Source of the DNA: an uncultured Dyadobacter sp.
GTDB taxonomy: Bacteria > Bacteroidota > Bacteroidia > Cytophagales > Spirosomataceae
Length of the DNA: 64,000 nt
Assembly (NCBI RefSeq): GCF_946482605.1
Contig: NZ_CAMLSE010000001.1
Location: 62,001-126,000, forward strand
Reading direction: 5' to 3'
Part shown: positions 40,780 through 48,984 of the stretch, piece by piece
How positions within the stretch are numbered: position 1 is the stretch's first letter
Layout of the letters: each line of letters begins with the position of its first letter
Notes under the pieces: generated by a model
The model's database searches: none
What the model was told of the DNA's origin: nothing
The model's input: the letters and a program-made list of their open reading frames with translations, nothing else
Program-made: the position numbers and the translations under genes

Positions 40780-41276
40780 TTGAAGTATTGCTTAAACAGT
40801 GAAAAGGACTCTTTACTATCAATAAACATTCTGCGCCCGCCTAGAATTTTCGCTCCTATCGCTTTCTGGTAATATGTAATTAAGCTCGTTTTTGATTCAA
40901 AAACAACTATTCCGTCAAATCCTTTTTCAAAAGCGAGCCTACATGCATAAGCGATCAGATTTCCGGCCACCCCGAGATACTCCTTCGTTCTGCCTTTGTT
41001 AAATTTCGCATTTTCAATCAAATGCATGAACACATGGTCTTCGTTAAAACTGACGCTGATCAAACCGTGTATCCTCTTCGGATCTCCTCTGATAACCAGC
41101 TTGTAGACGCACTTGCCGACGTGAGACACCTCACCATGCCAGTCAAAGAGCCAGTCGGTTTTTGTGAATGGGCGGCGAGAGATCTTTTCAACAAGAACCA
41201 CTTCGGTTTCAAATATTCTTCCGGTGAGCGCATGCTCAATGGAGTTGGTTAGTTTGTCGATTTCGATATCCAACAT
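40776..41276 (-). CDS. GNAT-like acetyltransferase, hypothetical
   Basis: This 166-residue protein resembles GNAT N-acetyltransferases in its last two thirds: a central sheet (VYKLVIRGDPKRIHGLISVSFNEDHVFMHLIE), a helix where acetyl-CoA would bind (GRTKEYLGVAGNLIAYACRLAFEKG) and the C-terminal strand-helix (DGIVVFESKTSLITYYQKAIGAKILGGRRMFID). The usual Q/R-x-x-G-x-G/A loop appears weakly as YLGVAGNL. Substrate unknown. It lies between two fucosidase genes on the same strand and its stop overlaps the start of a 56-residue ORF. It may be a recent insertion into the glycosidase group. Confidence 0.6.
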   Translation of the reverse strand: MLDIEIDKLTNSIEHALTGRIFETEVVLVEKISRRPFTKTDWLFDWHGEVSHVGKCVYKLVIRGDPKRIHGLISVSFNEDHVFMHLIENAKFNKGRTKEYLGVAGNLIAYACRLAFEKGFDGIVVFESKTSLITYYQKAIGAKILGGRRMFIDSKESFSLFKQYFK

Positions 41277-41350
41277 GCGTATAGCGTTTATTTTCTACAA
41301 AATATGACACTATACGCATACGTTGGTCATGAAATGAGCAACAGGCTGGT

Positions 41351-42772
41351 TTAATTAATCACAAACAAATAAGCCGGTTGAGACCCAATTTCCGCGACGA
41401 GCTTCGCAGGCAATTCAAAGGCTCCGTTTTTCACTTTCAGAACTTTCTTGCTGCCGGCCAAGGTAATTTTCGCTTTGGCAGGAATCTCAAAACCTTCCGG
41501 TTTCAGGCTTACAGGCAACTTTTCGCCTGCTTCGGCCAGGTAAAACGCATAGGTGGTATTTCCCTTTTTGGTATAAGCCCATTTACCCTGCCGATAAGGC
41601 GCCAACGGCTTTGTTTCATAAATACCTACCCCGTTCACATTCATCCATTTGCCCATTTCTTCGAGTCGCTGGTAAGCTTCCTCATGCCATTCGCCGTCGG
41701 GGCCGGGTGCCACGTTGAGGAGCAAATTGCCGCCTTTGGCCACGATGTCGACGAGGGTATGCACGAGCTTTTGCGTCGATTTGAAATTCTCTTTCGGGAT
41801 GTACGACCACGAGTCCCCCATTGTCATGCAGGATTCCCAGGGAATGGACATATAATGGTCGGGGATCGATTGTTCCGGTGTGACATAGTTTTCAAACTCG
41901 CCGGTCACGGTACGGTCCACGACCAGTAGGCCGGGCTGATGCGAACGCGCCATTTTAGCAATGCGGGCCATATCGATATCCTGGTCGTACGGAATCGTCT
42001 TTTGCCAGCTGATCGTCGTGTCGATCGAGCTGAACGGCCTTACCCAGCCGCCATCAAGCCAGAGAATGTCCACGGAGCCGTAGTCCGACATCAGTTCTTC
42101 GATCTGGTTGTAAGTGAAGTCTTTAAATTTATTCCAAAGCTCCGGGCGCTTTTTGGGATCATAGGAGACGTTCCGGTCCTTCGGCGGGAAGTATGGCCAC
42201 CAGTAGGAATCGGTATGCCAGTCGGGCTTGGAGAAATAGGTACCCGTCATAAAGCCCCGGTTGCGGAATGCGGCCAGTACTTCCTTGGTCACATTGGCCT
42301 TTGGGTTGCTCTTGAACGGTGTGTTGGTAATTTTATAATCGGTATACTTGGAGTCGAACATGGAAAACCCGTCGTGGTGTTTTGTTGTAAAAACCACATA
42401 TTTCATTCCCGCATTCTTGGCCGCAGCTGCCCAGCGTTCCGGGTTGAATCTGACCGGGTTGAATGTTTTGGAAATGTCCTCATAAGCTTTTTTGTACTCA
42501 TACCAGTCGTGCGAGTGAGGCCCGCGGCGTTCACACCAACCTTCGTCTTCGGGGCAGAGCGACCAGGATTCCACGATGCCCCATTGGCTATACGTACCCC
42601 AATGCATGAGCAACCCGAATTTGACATCCTGCCATTTGCTTAATTTCTGTTGCACGAGCGGATCTGTGGGCGCTACATATTTGGAGTGGTTTTGCTCCGA
42701 ATGCTGCTGTGCATACGAACCGGAGGCAAAAAGAAGCCCGGTCAGCAGCAGAGCTGTCGATTTCAAATTCAT
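41351..42772 (-). CDS. Secreted alpha-L-fucosidase (GH29), second copy
   Basis: This 473-residue enzyme has a signal peptide (1-21, GSYAQ) and a canonical GH29 barrel: KFGLLMHWGTYSQWG, FTTKHHDGFSMFDSKYTDY and the nucleophile D240 in SVDILWLDGGW. A short beta-sandwich C-terminus replaces the discoidin domain of its neighbour. It should release terminal alpha-L-fucose in the periplasm. The two fucosidases belong to different subgroups, as shown by their nucleophile motifs, and so probably act on different linkages. It follows the glycosylasparaginase gene by 47 nt on the same strand, suggesting one transcript. Confidence 0.93.
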   Translation of the reverse strand: MNLKSTALLLTGLLFASGSYAQQHSEQNHSKYVAPTDPLVQQKLSKWQDVKFGLLMHWGTYSQWGIVESWSLCPEDEGWCERRGPHSHDWYEYKKAYEDISKTFNPVRFNPERWAAAAKNAGMKYVVFTTKHHDGFSMFDSKYTDYKITNTPFKSNPKANVTKEVLAAFRNRGFMTGTYFSKPDWHTDSYWWPYFPPKDRNVSYDPKKRPELWNKFKDFTYNQIEELMSDYGSVDILWLDGGWVRPFSSIDTTISWQKTIPYDQDIDMARIAKMARSHQPGLLVVDRTVTGEFENYVTPEQSIPDHYMSIPWESCMTMGDSWSYIPKENFKSTQKLVHTLVDIVAKGGNLLLNVAPGPDGEWHEEAYQRLEEMGKWMNVNGVGIYETKPLAPYRQGKWAYTKKGNTTYAFYLAEAGEKLPVSLKPEGFEIPAKAKITLAGSKKVLKVKNGAFELPAKLVAEIGSQPAYLFVIN

Positions 42773-42819
42773 GTTGGTTAAGAGATAATTATAAATTAGT
42801 ATTTCCTTATTGCATTGGC

Positions 42820-43857
42820 TCAGGCGAAATGGCTTTTGGAGGGAATCACCCTGCCTTTACCGTCGCCTGTTGTAATGGTGTAAGCAAAACCGGGTTGTAC
42901 GGCATAAGCACCTACTTCCCCTTGCTTATTGACCGCCAGAAAACCTACCTGAAAGGTTTTGGCACGTTCAGGATCACGTTTTACGATACGTTCAATCGCT
43001 TTTTTGCACGCCTCTTCAGGAGATGAACCCCCGCGCATGAATTCCACCACCAGGTGCGTCCCGCATACGCGGATCACTTCCTCTCCCTGACCGGAAGAGG
43101 TAGCCGCGCCAATCTCGTTGTCCACAAATAATCCCCCGCCAATGATAGGGGAGTCACCCACGCGGCCGCGCATTTTGAAGCCCATTCCGCTCGTGGTACA
43201 CATGCCCGACAGATCGCCGTTGGCATCCAGTGCGAGGGTACCCATCGTGTCGTGGTTGAAAGAACCATCGTCCAGTCGTGCCGGAGCAAATGGTCCGTGG
43301 CCTTTCTCCGGTTTTGACTGCTGATGCTCAATATTGATAACCGGCTTGTATTCAGCCTTTTTAAGCCATTTCTTGTATTCTTTGGCCGCATCGGGCGAAA
43401 GTTTTCCGGATTCCAGTTTGAAACCGTTGGCCAATGCAAACTGTTGTGCGCCTTCCCCCACCAGAAATACGTGAGGCGTGGTTTCCATGATCTTCCGCGC
43501 TACGGATATCGGATGTTTGATCCGTTCCAGAAACGCCACGGATCCGCAGTTGGAACGCTCGTCCATAATGCATGCGTCGAGCGTCACGTGTCCGTCGCGA
43601 TCGGGGTTTCCGCCCAGTCCGACGCAGCAATTAATGTCGTTTTCAATGGCTATGGCTGCTTGCTCCACCGCATCGATCGCCTTTCCGCCTTTTTCCAGCA
43701 CAGGCCAGGCGGCAGCGTTGGAGATCTGGCCGCTGTCCCAGGTAGAAATCACAACGGGCTTGCTGGCAACGGGCGCCTTGGCGAACAACTGGTTCACCCG
43801 TGTGAAGGGCAAAGCGAACGCTGAGAGGCGGAGGAAGGATCGGCGATTGGTGTTCAT
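42820..43857 (-). CDS. Glycosylasparaginase (N4-GlcNAc-asparaginase)
   Basis: This 345-residue enzyme of the Ntn-hydrolase family cleaves the bond between GlcNAc and asparagine left when N-glycans are stripped from glycoproteins. The nucleophile is T204 in NHDTMGTLALD, where the precursor cuts itself into two chains. Other marks are VGLGGNPDRDGHVTLDACIMDE and RVGDSPIIGGGLFVDNEIGAATSSGQGE. The N-terminus NRRSFLRLSAFALPF is a Tat- or Sec-type signal, so it acts outside the cytoplasm. A type-III asparaginase is the alternative, but the RVGDSPI(I)GGG segment favours the glycosylasparaginase branch. It has a clear promoter upstream. Confidence 0.9.
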   Translation of the reverse strand: MNTNRRSFLRLSAFALPFTRVNQLFAKAPVASKPVVISTWDSGQISNAAAWPVLEKGGKAIDAVEQAAIAIENDINCCVGLGGNPDRDGHVTLDACIMDERSNCGSVAFLERIKHPISVARKIMETTPHVFLVGEGAQQFALANGFKLESGKLSPDAAKEYKKWLKKAEYKPVINIEHQQSKPEKGHGPFAPARLDDGSFNHDTMGTLALDANGDLSGMCTTSGMGFKMRGRVGDSPIIGGGLFVDNEIGAATSSGQGEEVIRVCGTHLVVEFMRGGSSPEEACKKAIERIVKRDPERAKTFQVGFLAVNKQGEVGAYAVQPGFAYTITTGDGKGRVIPSKSHFA

Positions 43858-44170
43858 AGGTGTCTCGGCATGTTTGTTATGTGGCTGGAAGGAAATAAGG
43901 GTTTTGTAAAATTTTGAAAATACTCAGGAGAGTTATTTAAAATTTTTTCAAATATACATCTCCCGGAATTTGTGATCAATGAAAATATGAAATTTCATCA
44001 TGCCGGTTGTCAGAAACGCCTTATTTTGAAACAATTGTATTCCCGTTTCGAAAAGGCACGGGTGGCTTACGGCAATTCACGCTCGCTAATTTTTTCGGGC
44101 CGACAACCGGGAATTCTGATTAAATGGCCAACTTTGGCTACTGTTATTGCATGAACGAACAACATACACA
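43858..44170. other. 313-bp divergent intergenic region
   Basis: It holds the minus-strand promoter at 43949-43979. Just before the plus-strand gene a seven-codon frame (44151-44174) overlaps the start codon of that gene. The middle part (44000-44140) contains a short open frame but nothing recognisable. Confidence 0.6.
43949..43979 (-). promoter_or_regulatory. Bacteroidota-type promoter for the glycosylasparaginase-fucosidase unit
   Basis: On the minus strand TTG (43979-43977) is followed after 20 nt by TATATTTG (43956-43949), identical in its -7 box to the promoter before the first SusC gene. Transcription should start near 43942, about 85 nt before the ATG. Confidence 0.6.
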
Positions 44171-45061
44171 ATGAGTAACTCTCCAAAGGCATGTGTGGAT
44201 GTGGCTATCAACGCCTATGGCAAGCCTTACCAAACGGCCATCACATTGTTGACGCTGATGAAGCATTCGCAGCAATGGATCAATAAAATTTATTTTGTTG
44301 AAGAAGCCAAACAGCCTGAGCCTCCTAATTTTAAATTCATATTTGACCATTTTGGCGACAAAATCGTCTACTACAAGCCCAATGTGTGGCTTTGGACCAA
44401 TAACGTAAAATTCAATTTCCTTTTGAAGTTCAGGCGGTATCGTCATGCGGTCCGCTATCAATATGCCTGGGAGAAATCGAATCAGAAATACCTGCTGGTC
44501 ATTCATAACGACGTGTATTTCAAAGGCGATCTCGTGGGCGAATATGTGAAGGGGATCGGTTCCGCATCGGGGATCGGGCGCATCGGGCAATGCTGGGTTT
44601 GTCCGGCCATGGAAGCGGGATTATGCGGTCCGGAAAAATATACCGAGTACAAGCCGGGCTACGAGGAGTTGATGAAACTGGCGGCCGCCTACCCGCAGGC
44701 ACGCACCGCCGAGTATGGGCGCGTGGTGGACCAGGCTGCACCGTGGCCGTTGCCCGAATGCAGGCTGAATGAATATGTGGCGATGATCGATCTGGAAAAG
44801 ACGCGGAAAGACACCAGCCCAGAGGGAAATGGAGCCGCATTCGGTGCCTACGACCGGCTGGATGTGGGTGTAAAATGGTTTGCCGACATGAACAATGCCG
44901 GTCATAGTTTCAAGCATTTCGATTACGATCCATTTGCTACCCACAGCTGGATCAGCCTTCAGAATGCGGGACATAACGCGATGTTCGACAAGGACCTTTA
45001 TCAATACGAAGAATCCGTAGCATTGCAATGCCTGAAAGACGAATTTGATCTTCACCCCTGA
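44171..45061 (+). CDS. Glycosyltransferase-like protein, unrecognised
   Basis: This 296-residue cytoplasmic protein looks like a GT-A type glycosyltransferase: an N-terminal strand and helix (ACVDVAINAYGKPYQTAITLLTLMKHS), a DxD-like loop in LLVIHNDVYFKGD and an aromatic, cysteine-containing middle (IGQCWVCPAMEAGLCGPEKY). I do not recognise the family and give no substrate. I choose the ATG at 44171 (MSNSPKACVDV); a TTG at 44147 is less likely. It is 16 nt upstream of the ABC transporter ATPase gene, so it probably forms a three-gene unit with it. Confidence 0.6.
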   Translation: MSNSPKACVDVAINAYGKPYQTAITLLTLMKHSQQWINKIYFVEEAKQPEPPNFKFIFDHFGDKIVYYKPNVWLWTNNVKFNFLLKFRRYRHAVRYQYAWEKSNQKYLLVIHNDVYFKGDLVGEYVKGIGSASGIGRIGQCWVCPAMEAGLCGPEKYTEYKPGYEELMKLAAAYPQARTAEYGRVVDQAAPWPLPECRLNEYVAMIDLEKTRKDTSPEGNGAAFGAYDRLDVGVKWFADMNNAGHSFKHFDYDPFATHSWISLQNAGHNAMFDKDLYQYEESVALQCLKDEFDLHP

Positions 45062-45077
45062 AGCAGGTACCGGCGGC

Positions 45078-45716
45078 ATGGTATTGGAAATCGAACATCT
45101 TAGTCAGCATTACGGGAACAGGGAAATCCTATCGATCCCCTCTTTCCGGATCGATCGGGGTATTTACTGGATCCAGGGCGAGAATGGTGCCGGTAAGTCG
45201 ACGTTTTTCCGGACTATGGCAGGCATGCTGCCTTTTAAAGGAACGGTTAGGCTTGACGGAAGGTACGATCTGAAGAAAAATCCCGTCGATTACCGGCTAA
45301 GACTGAACCTCGGGGAAGCCGAGCCACTCTACCCCTCATTTCTCACCCCCGCCGATCTGATCGCATTCGTGGCCGAAGCACAGCGCGCATCGAAAGCGCA
45401 ATGCGATGCTTTGACGGAGGCATTCGGAATCAATTATCTACAGAACCCTTTTGGCAGCTGTTCCAGCGGGATGGTTAAAAAAGTATCGCTCCTGCTTGCA
45501 TTCCTCGGCGAGCCGTCGCTGATTATTCTGGATGAGCCGCTGATCACCATTGACCAGGAAGCACGGGATGTGCTGTTCAGCCTGATCCGGGACTACCACC
45601 AAAAAGGGGCCACATTTCTGCTTTCGTCTCACCAGCTTTTTGAGCAAGAAGGTCTGCATGTCACGCAAAGCTTCCGCCTCAAAGACAAAACGCTTGTTGA
45701 CGCCGGCCTGCCATGA
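45078..45716 (+). CDS. ABC transporter ATP-binding protein
   Basis: This 212-residue ATPase has Walker A GENGAGKST, Walker B SLIILDEPL and an H-loop LLSSHQLFEQ. The signature loop is degenerate: FGSCSSGMVKKVSLLLAF in place of LSGGQ. The short length fits exporter-type ABC systems with a separate membrane subunit. I start at the ATG at 45078 (MVLEIEHLSQHYG). It overlaps the next gene by 4 nt, and that gene encodes a multi-helix membrane protein that is probably its permease. The substrate may be linked to the glycosyltransferase-like gene just upstream. Confidence 0.88.
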   Translation: MVLEIEHLSQHYGNREILSIPSFRIDRGIYWIQGENGAGKSTFFRTMAGMLPFKGTVRLDGRYDLKKNPVDYRLRLNLGEAEPLYPSFLTPADLIAFVAEAQRASKAQCDALTEAFGINYLQNPFGSCSSGMVKKVSLLLAFLGEPSLIILDEPLITIDQEARDVLFSLIRDYHQKGATFLLSSHQLFEQEGLHVTQSFRLKDKTLVDAGLP

Positions 45717-46783
45717 AAATGCTCCTGCTTTCGACGGTATCGGCATTTTTCAGACAGCGAGCAGGGATGTTCTTTGTTTTGATGGGTATCCTGTTTGGTT
45801 TTCTGAGCGCCGTCGAGCACCATGCATTCGCCGTTTTTTTTCTTACCGGAAAGTATGGGATGGCCTACCTTTTTGCAATATGGCTGGGTTACTCGCTGCT
45901 ATGCTGCCAGTTTCTGATCCATACCTGGAAGCTGCCGGAGTACACCTTTGTATTTCATGCGAGGGTATGGCCTACTGCAACGCGTTGGAAGCGGTTTATT
46001 TTGCAAGGTTTGGCCTTTCTGCAGCCTGTGTTGTATTACGGATTATACCTGCTGATCATCGCGGTTCAGGACAACCTTACCCAGCGCATATGGGCCATCA
46101 TTCCTTTTTATGTGTCGCTGGCGCTTTTGCTGGCTGCGGCTGCGGAATGGCGGATCAAAAAACCTGTGCTTTATGTGCCTGTCAAAGGGCGGCAATTCCT
46201 TCAATGGCCATTTGCACGTCCGGTTTCATGGCTGTTCTGGTCGTTGGAATGGTTGTTCCGGGAGCGGGGCGTCACGTTGATCGCCGGTAAGCTGGGAGCG
46301 ATGCTGATTGCAGCCGGGACCATCCTTTACTATGGAACGGGGGAGTACGATATCCGGATGCCGGCAGTGGGCCTCTCTCTGGCTTATCTACTGAACCTGG
46401 GATTGTCATATGAACTGTTTTACTGGGAATCCGCTGTCTGGCTTTGGGGAAGAACGCTGCCCATACCCGTTCTCTCACGTTGGGGCAGGATATTGGCTAT
46501 ACATGCCATCCTGATTTTGCCGGAAACTCTCGTTGCGGTCCGAAACGGCGCTTTGAGTTTTGGCGAAGTCATGCAGCTCTATCTCCTGGGATTGGCAGCC
46601 CTGACCATTTCGCATTTGTATTTTTATAAAAGGGGAGGATTGCCGGAGAATGCGGTCCAGACGCTGCTCTTCGGCTTTGTAGGGCTCACCTTATTGATTC
46701 TTTACAAAATTCCCCTGTTTCTCATCGCAGGGTGCATTCTTCTGATTTCCCTGTACGTGCATCCGAAATGGTCCGGGATCTGA
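45713..46783 (+). CDS. Probable ABC transporter membrane subunit
   Basis: This 356-residue integral membrane protein has about nine or ten hydrophobic helices (for example MFFVLMGILFGFLSAVEHHAF, LLCCQFLIHTWKL and the C-terminal TLLFGFVGLTLLILYKIPLFLIAGCILLI). I do not recognise a specific permease family. Its start overlaps the stop of the ABC ATPase gene by 4 nt, which strongly suggests that the two proteins form one transporter. No large external domain is present, so it resembles small ABC-2-like exporters. Its last codons form part of a hairpin at the convergent gene end. Confidence 0.72.
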   Translation: MKMLLLSTVSAFFRQRAGMFFVLMGILFGFLSAVEHHAFAVFFLTGKYGMAYLFAIWLGYSLLCCQFLIHTWKLPEYTFVFHARVWPTATRWKRFILQGLAFLQPVLYYGLYLLIIAVQDNLTQRIWAIIPFYVSLALLLAAAAEWRIKKPVLYVPVKGRQFLQWPFARPVSWLFWSLEWLFRERGVTLIAGKLGAMLIAAGTILYYGTGEYDIRMPAVGLSLAYLLNLGLSYELFYWESAVWLWGRTLPIPVLSRWGRILAIHAILILPETLVAVRNGALSFGEVMQLYLLGLAALTISHLYFYKRGGLPENAVQTLLFGFVGLTLLILYKIPLFLIAGCILLISLYVHPKWSGI

Positions 46784-46813
46784 GGCAGGTGCTACCAGCT
46801 CCGGATCCCGGAC
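46771..46813. terminator. Possible terminator hairpin at convergent gene ends
   Basis: GTCCGGGATC (46771-46780) and its exact complement (46804-46813) enclose 23 nt. It overlaps the end of the permease gene and lies before the end of the convergent dehydrogenase gene. No T-run follows, so termination is uncertain. Confidence 0.4.
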
Positions 46814-46819
46814 GGGTGC

Positions 46820-47533
46820 CTATTTGGGTGGCATCGATGGCCGGACCTCTACCTTGCTGGGTAATGTTCTTGCCGGCATCCTGATGAGGTCGGAAACGAT
46901 CTGGCCGATATCCTCGGGTTGGATTTTCCAGGCATCTTTTTCCGACGGTGCGTGGTTGTTGAATTCCGTAGCCACGGATCCCGGCATAATGGTGGTGACT
47001 TTGATGCCCGCATTTCGAACGTCCATCATCATGGCCTGACTGAATCCTACCAATCCAAATTTGCTTGCATTGTAGGCCGTTCCGGCAGGGAAAAAGTTGG
47101 TTCCGGCGAGACTGGAAATCGTGATGAAATATCCTTTGGAAGCTGTCAGCGCTGCCAGTGAGGCTTTGGCGCTGAAGAACACACCGGTAAGATTAATGTC
47201 AATGGTTTCCTGCCACAGCTCGGCGCTCAACTCCTGAATGGGCGCGAAATGACCCACACCTGCGTTCGCTATGAGATAGTCCAGACGCCCCCATTGTGCG
47301 AGCACGGTCTCTACCGCTTTTTCCTGCGAGGCCAGGTTTCTGACGTCGGATGCGATGCCCAGTGCGTAGCCTTCGCGGATGCTATTTAATGCGGTGGCCG
47401 TCTCGTCGGCATTTTTTTGCGAGCGACTGGTGATTGCGACGCGGATTCCATCTTTGATGAGCGACTCAGCGACGCCGTATCCGATCCCTTTGGAACCTCC
47501 CGTAATCAGTGCTGTTCTAACTGTTTCTGCCAT
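46820..47533 (-). CDS. Short-chain dehydrogenase/reductase
   Basis: This 237-residue NAD(P)-dependent oxidoreductase has the SDR glycine motif TGGSKGIGYG, the NAG motif LIANAGVGHF, the catalytic serine in ITISSLAG and the active site Y-x-x-x-K in AYNASKFG. The PG motif MPGSVATEFNNH follows. Length is usual for classical SDRs. The substrate cannot be read from the sequence; similar sequences are often annotated as 3-oxoacyl-ACP reductase-like. It is transcribed on the minus strand, 46 nt after the YiaA-like gene. Confidence 0.88.
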   Translation of the reverse strand: MAETVRTALITGGSKGIGYGVAESLIKDGIRVAITSRSQKNADETATALNSIREGYALGIASDVRNLASQEKAVETVLAQWGRLDYLIANAGVGHFAPIQELSAELWQETIDINLTGVFFSAKASLAALTASKGYFITISSLAGTNFFPAGTAYNASKFGLVGFSQAMMMDVRNAGIKVTTIMPGSVATEFNNHAPSEKDAWKIQPEDIGQIVSDLIRMPARTLPSKVEVRPSMPPK

Positions 47534-47579
47534 TACCTGATGTTTTTAGTACAAAAAATACATTTCAGGGTTAACAGCG

Positions 47580-48014
47580 TCACAGGTCAGAAGGTTTGGA
47601 AAAATTGGTTCCTGAATCTAAAATCTGCATATCCCTGGTATTTTTCTGAACGGCGATGGCACCGAAAATGCCCAGAAGGTAAGCGAATGCGTAAAAGCCT
47701 TTTTCGCTCGGGAGGAGCGTTGCATTCCATAAGCCTACTACCAAAAGAACGATAGCCAGGATCGTCGAAAACCAGCTGATCCCATAGTAAATGGCCGTAA
47801 CGGGAATGCCTTCAAGCCGGTCGCGGACACTCTTCTGGACCGAGACCGCAGCGAAGAGGCCGTACATGAGAACCGTAAAATAATATCCTTTTTCACTCAA
47901 CAACATCTCGGACCTCCACAGACCGATGATAAACCCGGCCATACCGGTGCCTAGCGCGATCCAGGAGGCTGCAATGAAGGCTCCTGACGTTTTCTGAGTA
48001 TTCATAGTGTTCAT
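47580..48014 (-). CDS. YiaA/YiaB-like inner membrane protein
   Basis: This 144-residue protein has four helices arranged as an internal repeat: IAASWIALGTGMAGFIIGLWRSEMLLSEKGYYFTVLMYGLFAAVSVQ is repeated as the ISWFSTILAIVLLVVGLWNATLLPSEKGFYAFAYLLGIFGAIAVQ segment, each followed by K(S/N)xRD. That repeat with LW-x5-LLSEKG is the YiaA/YiaB signature. The function is unknown. It is the probable first gene before the SDR gene on the same strand. Confidence 0.8.
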   Translation of the reverse strand: MNTMNTQKTSGAFIAASWIALGTGMAGFIIGLWRSEMLLSEKGYYFTVLMYGLFAAVSVQKSVRDRLEGIPVTAIYYGISWFSTILAIVLLVVGLWNATLLPSEKGFYAFAYLLGIFGAIAVQKNTRDMQILDSGTNFSKPSDL

Positions 48015-48094
48015 GCTTAGTGTTGGTTTAATGGTGGAGAAGGTTTTTGCCTGAATATTACATCATTTTGCGATAAAGTACCATACTTTGTTTA

Positions 48095-48126
48095 TTTGCC
48101 GGTCTCTGCCCAATATCCTATTTTTG
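48095..48126 (+). promoter_or_regulatory. Bacteroidota-type promoter for fabG
   Basis: TTTG at 48095-48098 is followed after 20 nt by TATTTTTG at 48119-48126, a full match to the consensus. Transcription should start near 48133, about 30 nt before the fabG ATG. Confidence 0.65.
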
Positions 48127-48163
48127 CCGGCGGTATACATTTTGACAGATTCTAATCCTATTT

Positions 48164-48910
48164 ATGAAGTTAGTAGCAAATAAAGTTGCATTGGTAACAG
48201 GGGCCTCACGGGGTATCGGACGTTCGATCGCGTTGCGTCTGGCCCAGGAAGGTGCTGATGTCGCATTTACATATTTGTCCAGTGTCGAAAAAGGAGAAGC
48301 ATTGGCCAGAGAGCTGGAAGCCTTTGGAGTGAAAGCGAAGGGGTACCGCTCCGACGCATCCAATTTTGAGGCTGCGGACCAACTCGTTACCGATGTCGTG
48401 GCTGACTTCGGAAAACTGGATATCCTCATCAATAATGCCGGTGTAACGCGCGACGGCCTGCTGATGCGCATGAGTGAGGAGCAATGGGACACGGTGATCA
48501 ATATTAACCTGAAATCGGTTTTCAACCTGACCAAAGCCGCTACCAAATCGATGATCCGGGCAAAAAGCGGGTCTATCATCAACATTACTTCGGTAGTAGG
48601 AATCCGTGGTAATGCGGGCCAATCCAATTACGCTGCTTCAAAGGCCGGTATCATCGGTTTCACCAAGTCGATCGCATTGGAATTGGGTTCCAGAAACATC
48701 CGTTCGAATGCAGTTGCTCCCGGTTTTATAGAAACAGAAATGACCGACGCTGTGGATGCCAAAGCGGTGGACGACTGGAAGCAATCCATACCGATGAAAC
48801 GGGGCGGACAGCCTGAGGAAGTTGCCGACGCCTGCGTGTTCCTTGCCTCGGATATGTCGCGTTACATTACCGGCCAGGTGATCCAGGTGGACGGTGGTAT
48901 GTTAACATAG
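48164..48910 (+). CDS. fabG: 3-oxoacyl-[acyl-carrier-protein] reductase
   Basis: This 248-residue SDR enzyme reduces beta-ketoacyl-ACP with NADPH in fatty acid synthesis. It matches FabG closely: VTGASRGIGRSIALRLAQEGADV, NNAGVTRDGLLMRMSEEQWD, NITSVVGIRGNAGQSNYAASKAGIIGFTKS with catalytic Ser, Tyr and Lys, and the C-terminal MSRYITGQVIQVDGGM. The LLMRM segment after TRDG is typical of true FabG. It is preceded by a good promoter. Confidence 0.95.
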   Translation: MKLVANKVALVTGASRGIGRSIALRLAQEGADVAFTYLSSVEKGEALARELEAFGVKAKGYRSDASNFEAADQLVTDVVADFGKLDILINNAGVTRDGLLMRMSEEQWDTVININLKSVFNLTKAATKSMIRAKSGSIINITSVVGIRGNAGQSNYAASKAGIIGFTKSIALELGSRNIRSNAVAPGFIETEMTDAVDAKAVDDWKQSIPMKRGGQPEEVADACVFLASDMSRYITGQVIQVDGGMLT

Positions 48911-48984
48911 AGTCTTTCTTCGTTAGTAAATAGCTGGCGGTTTCGTTGTATATTGTAACGTCGCCAGCTATTGAATCCCAACAC

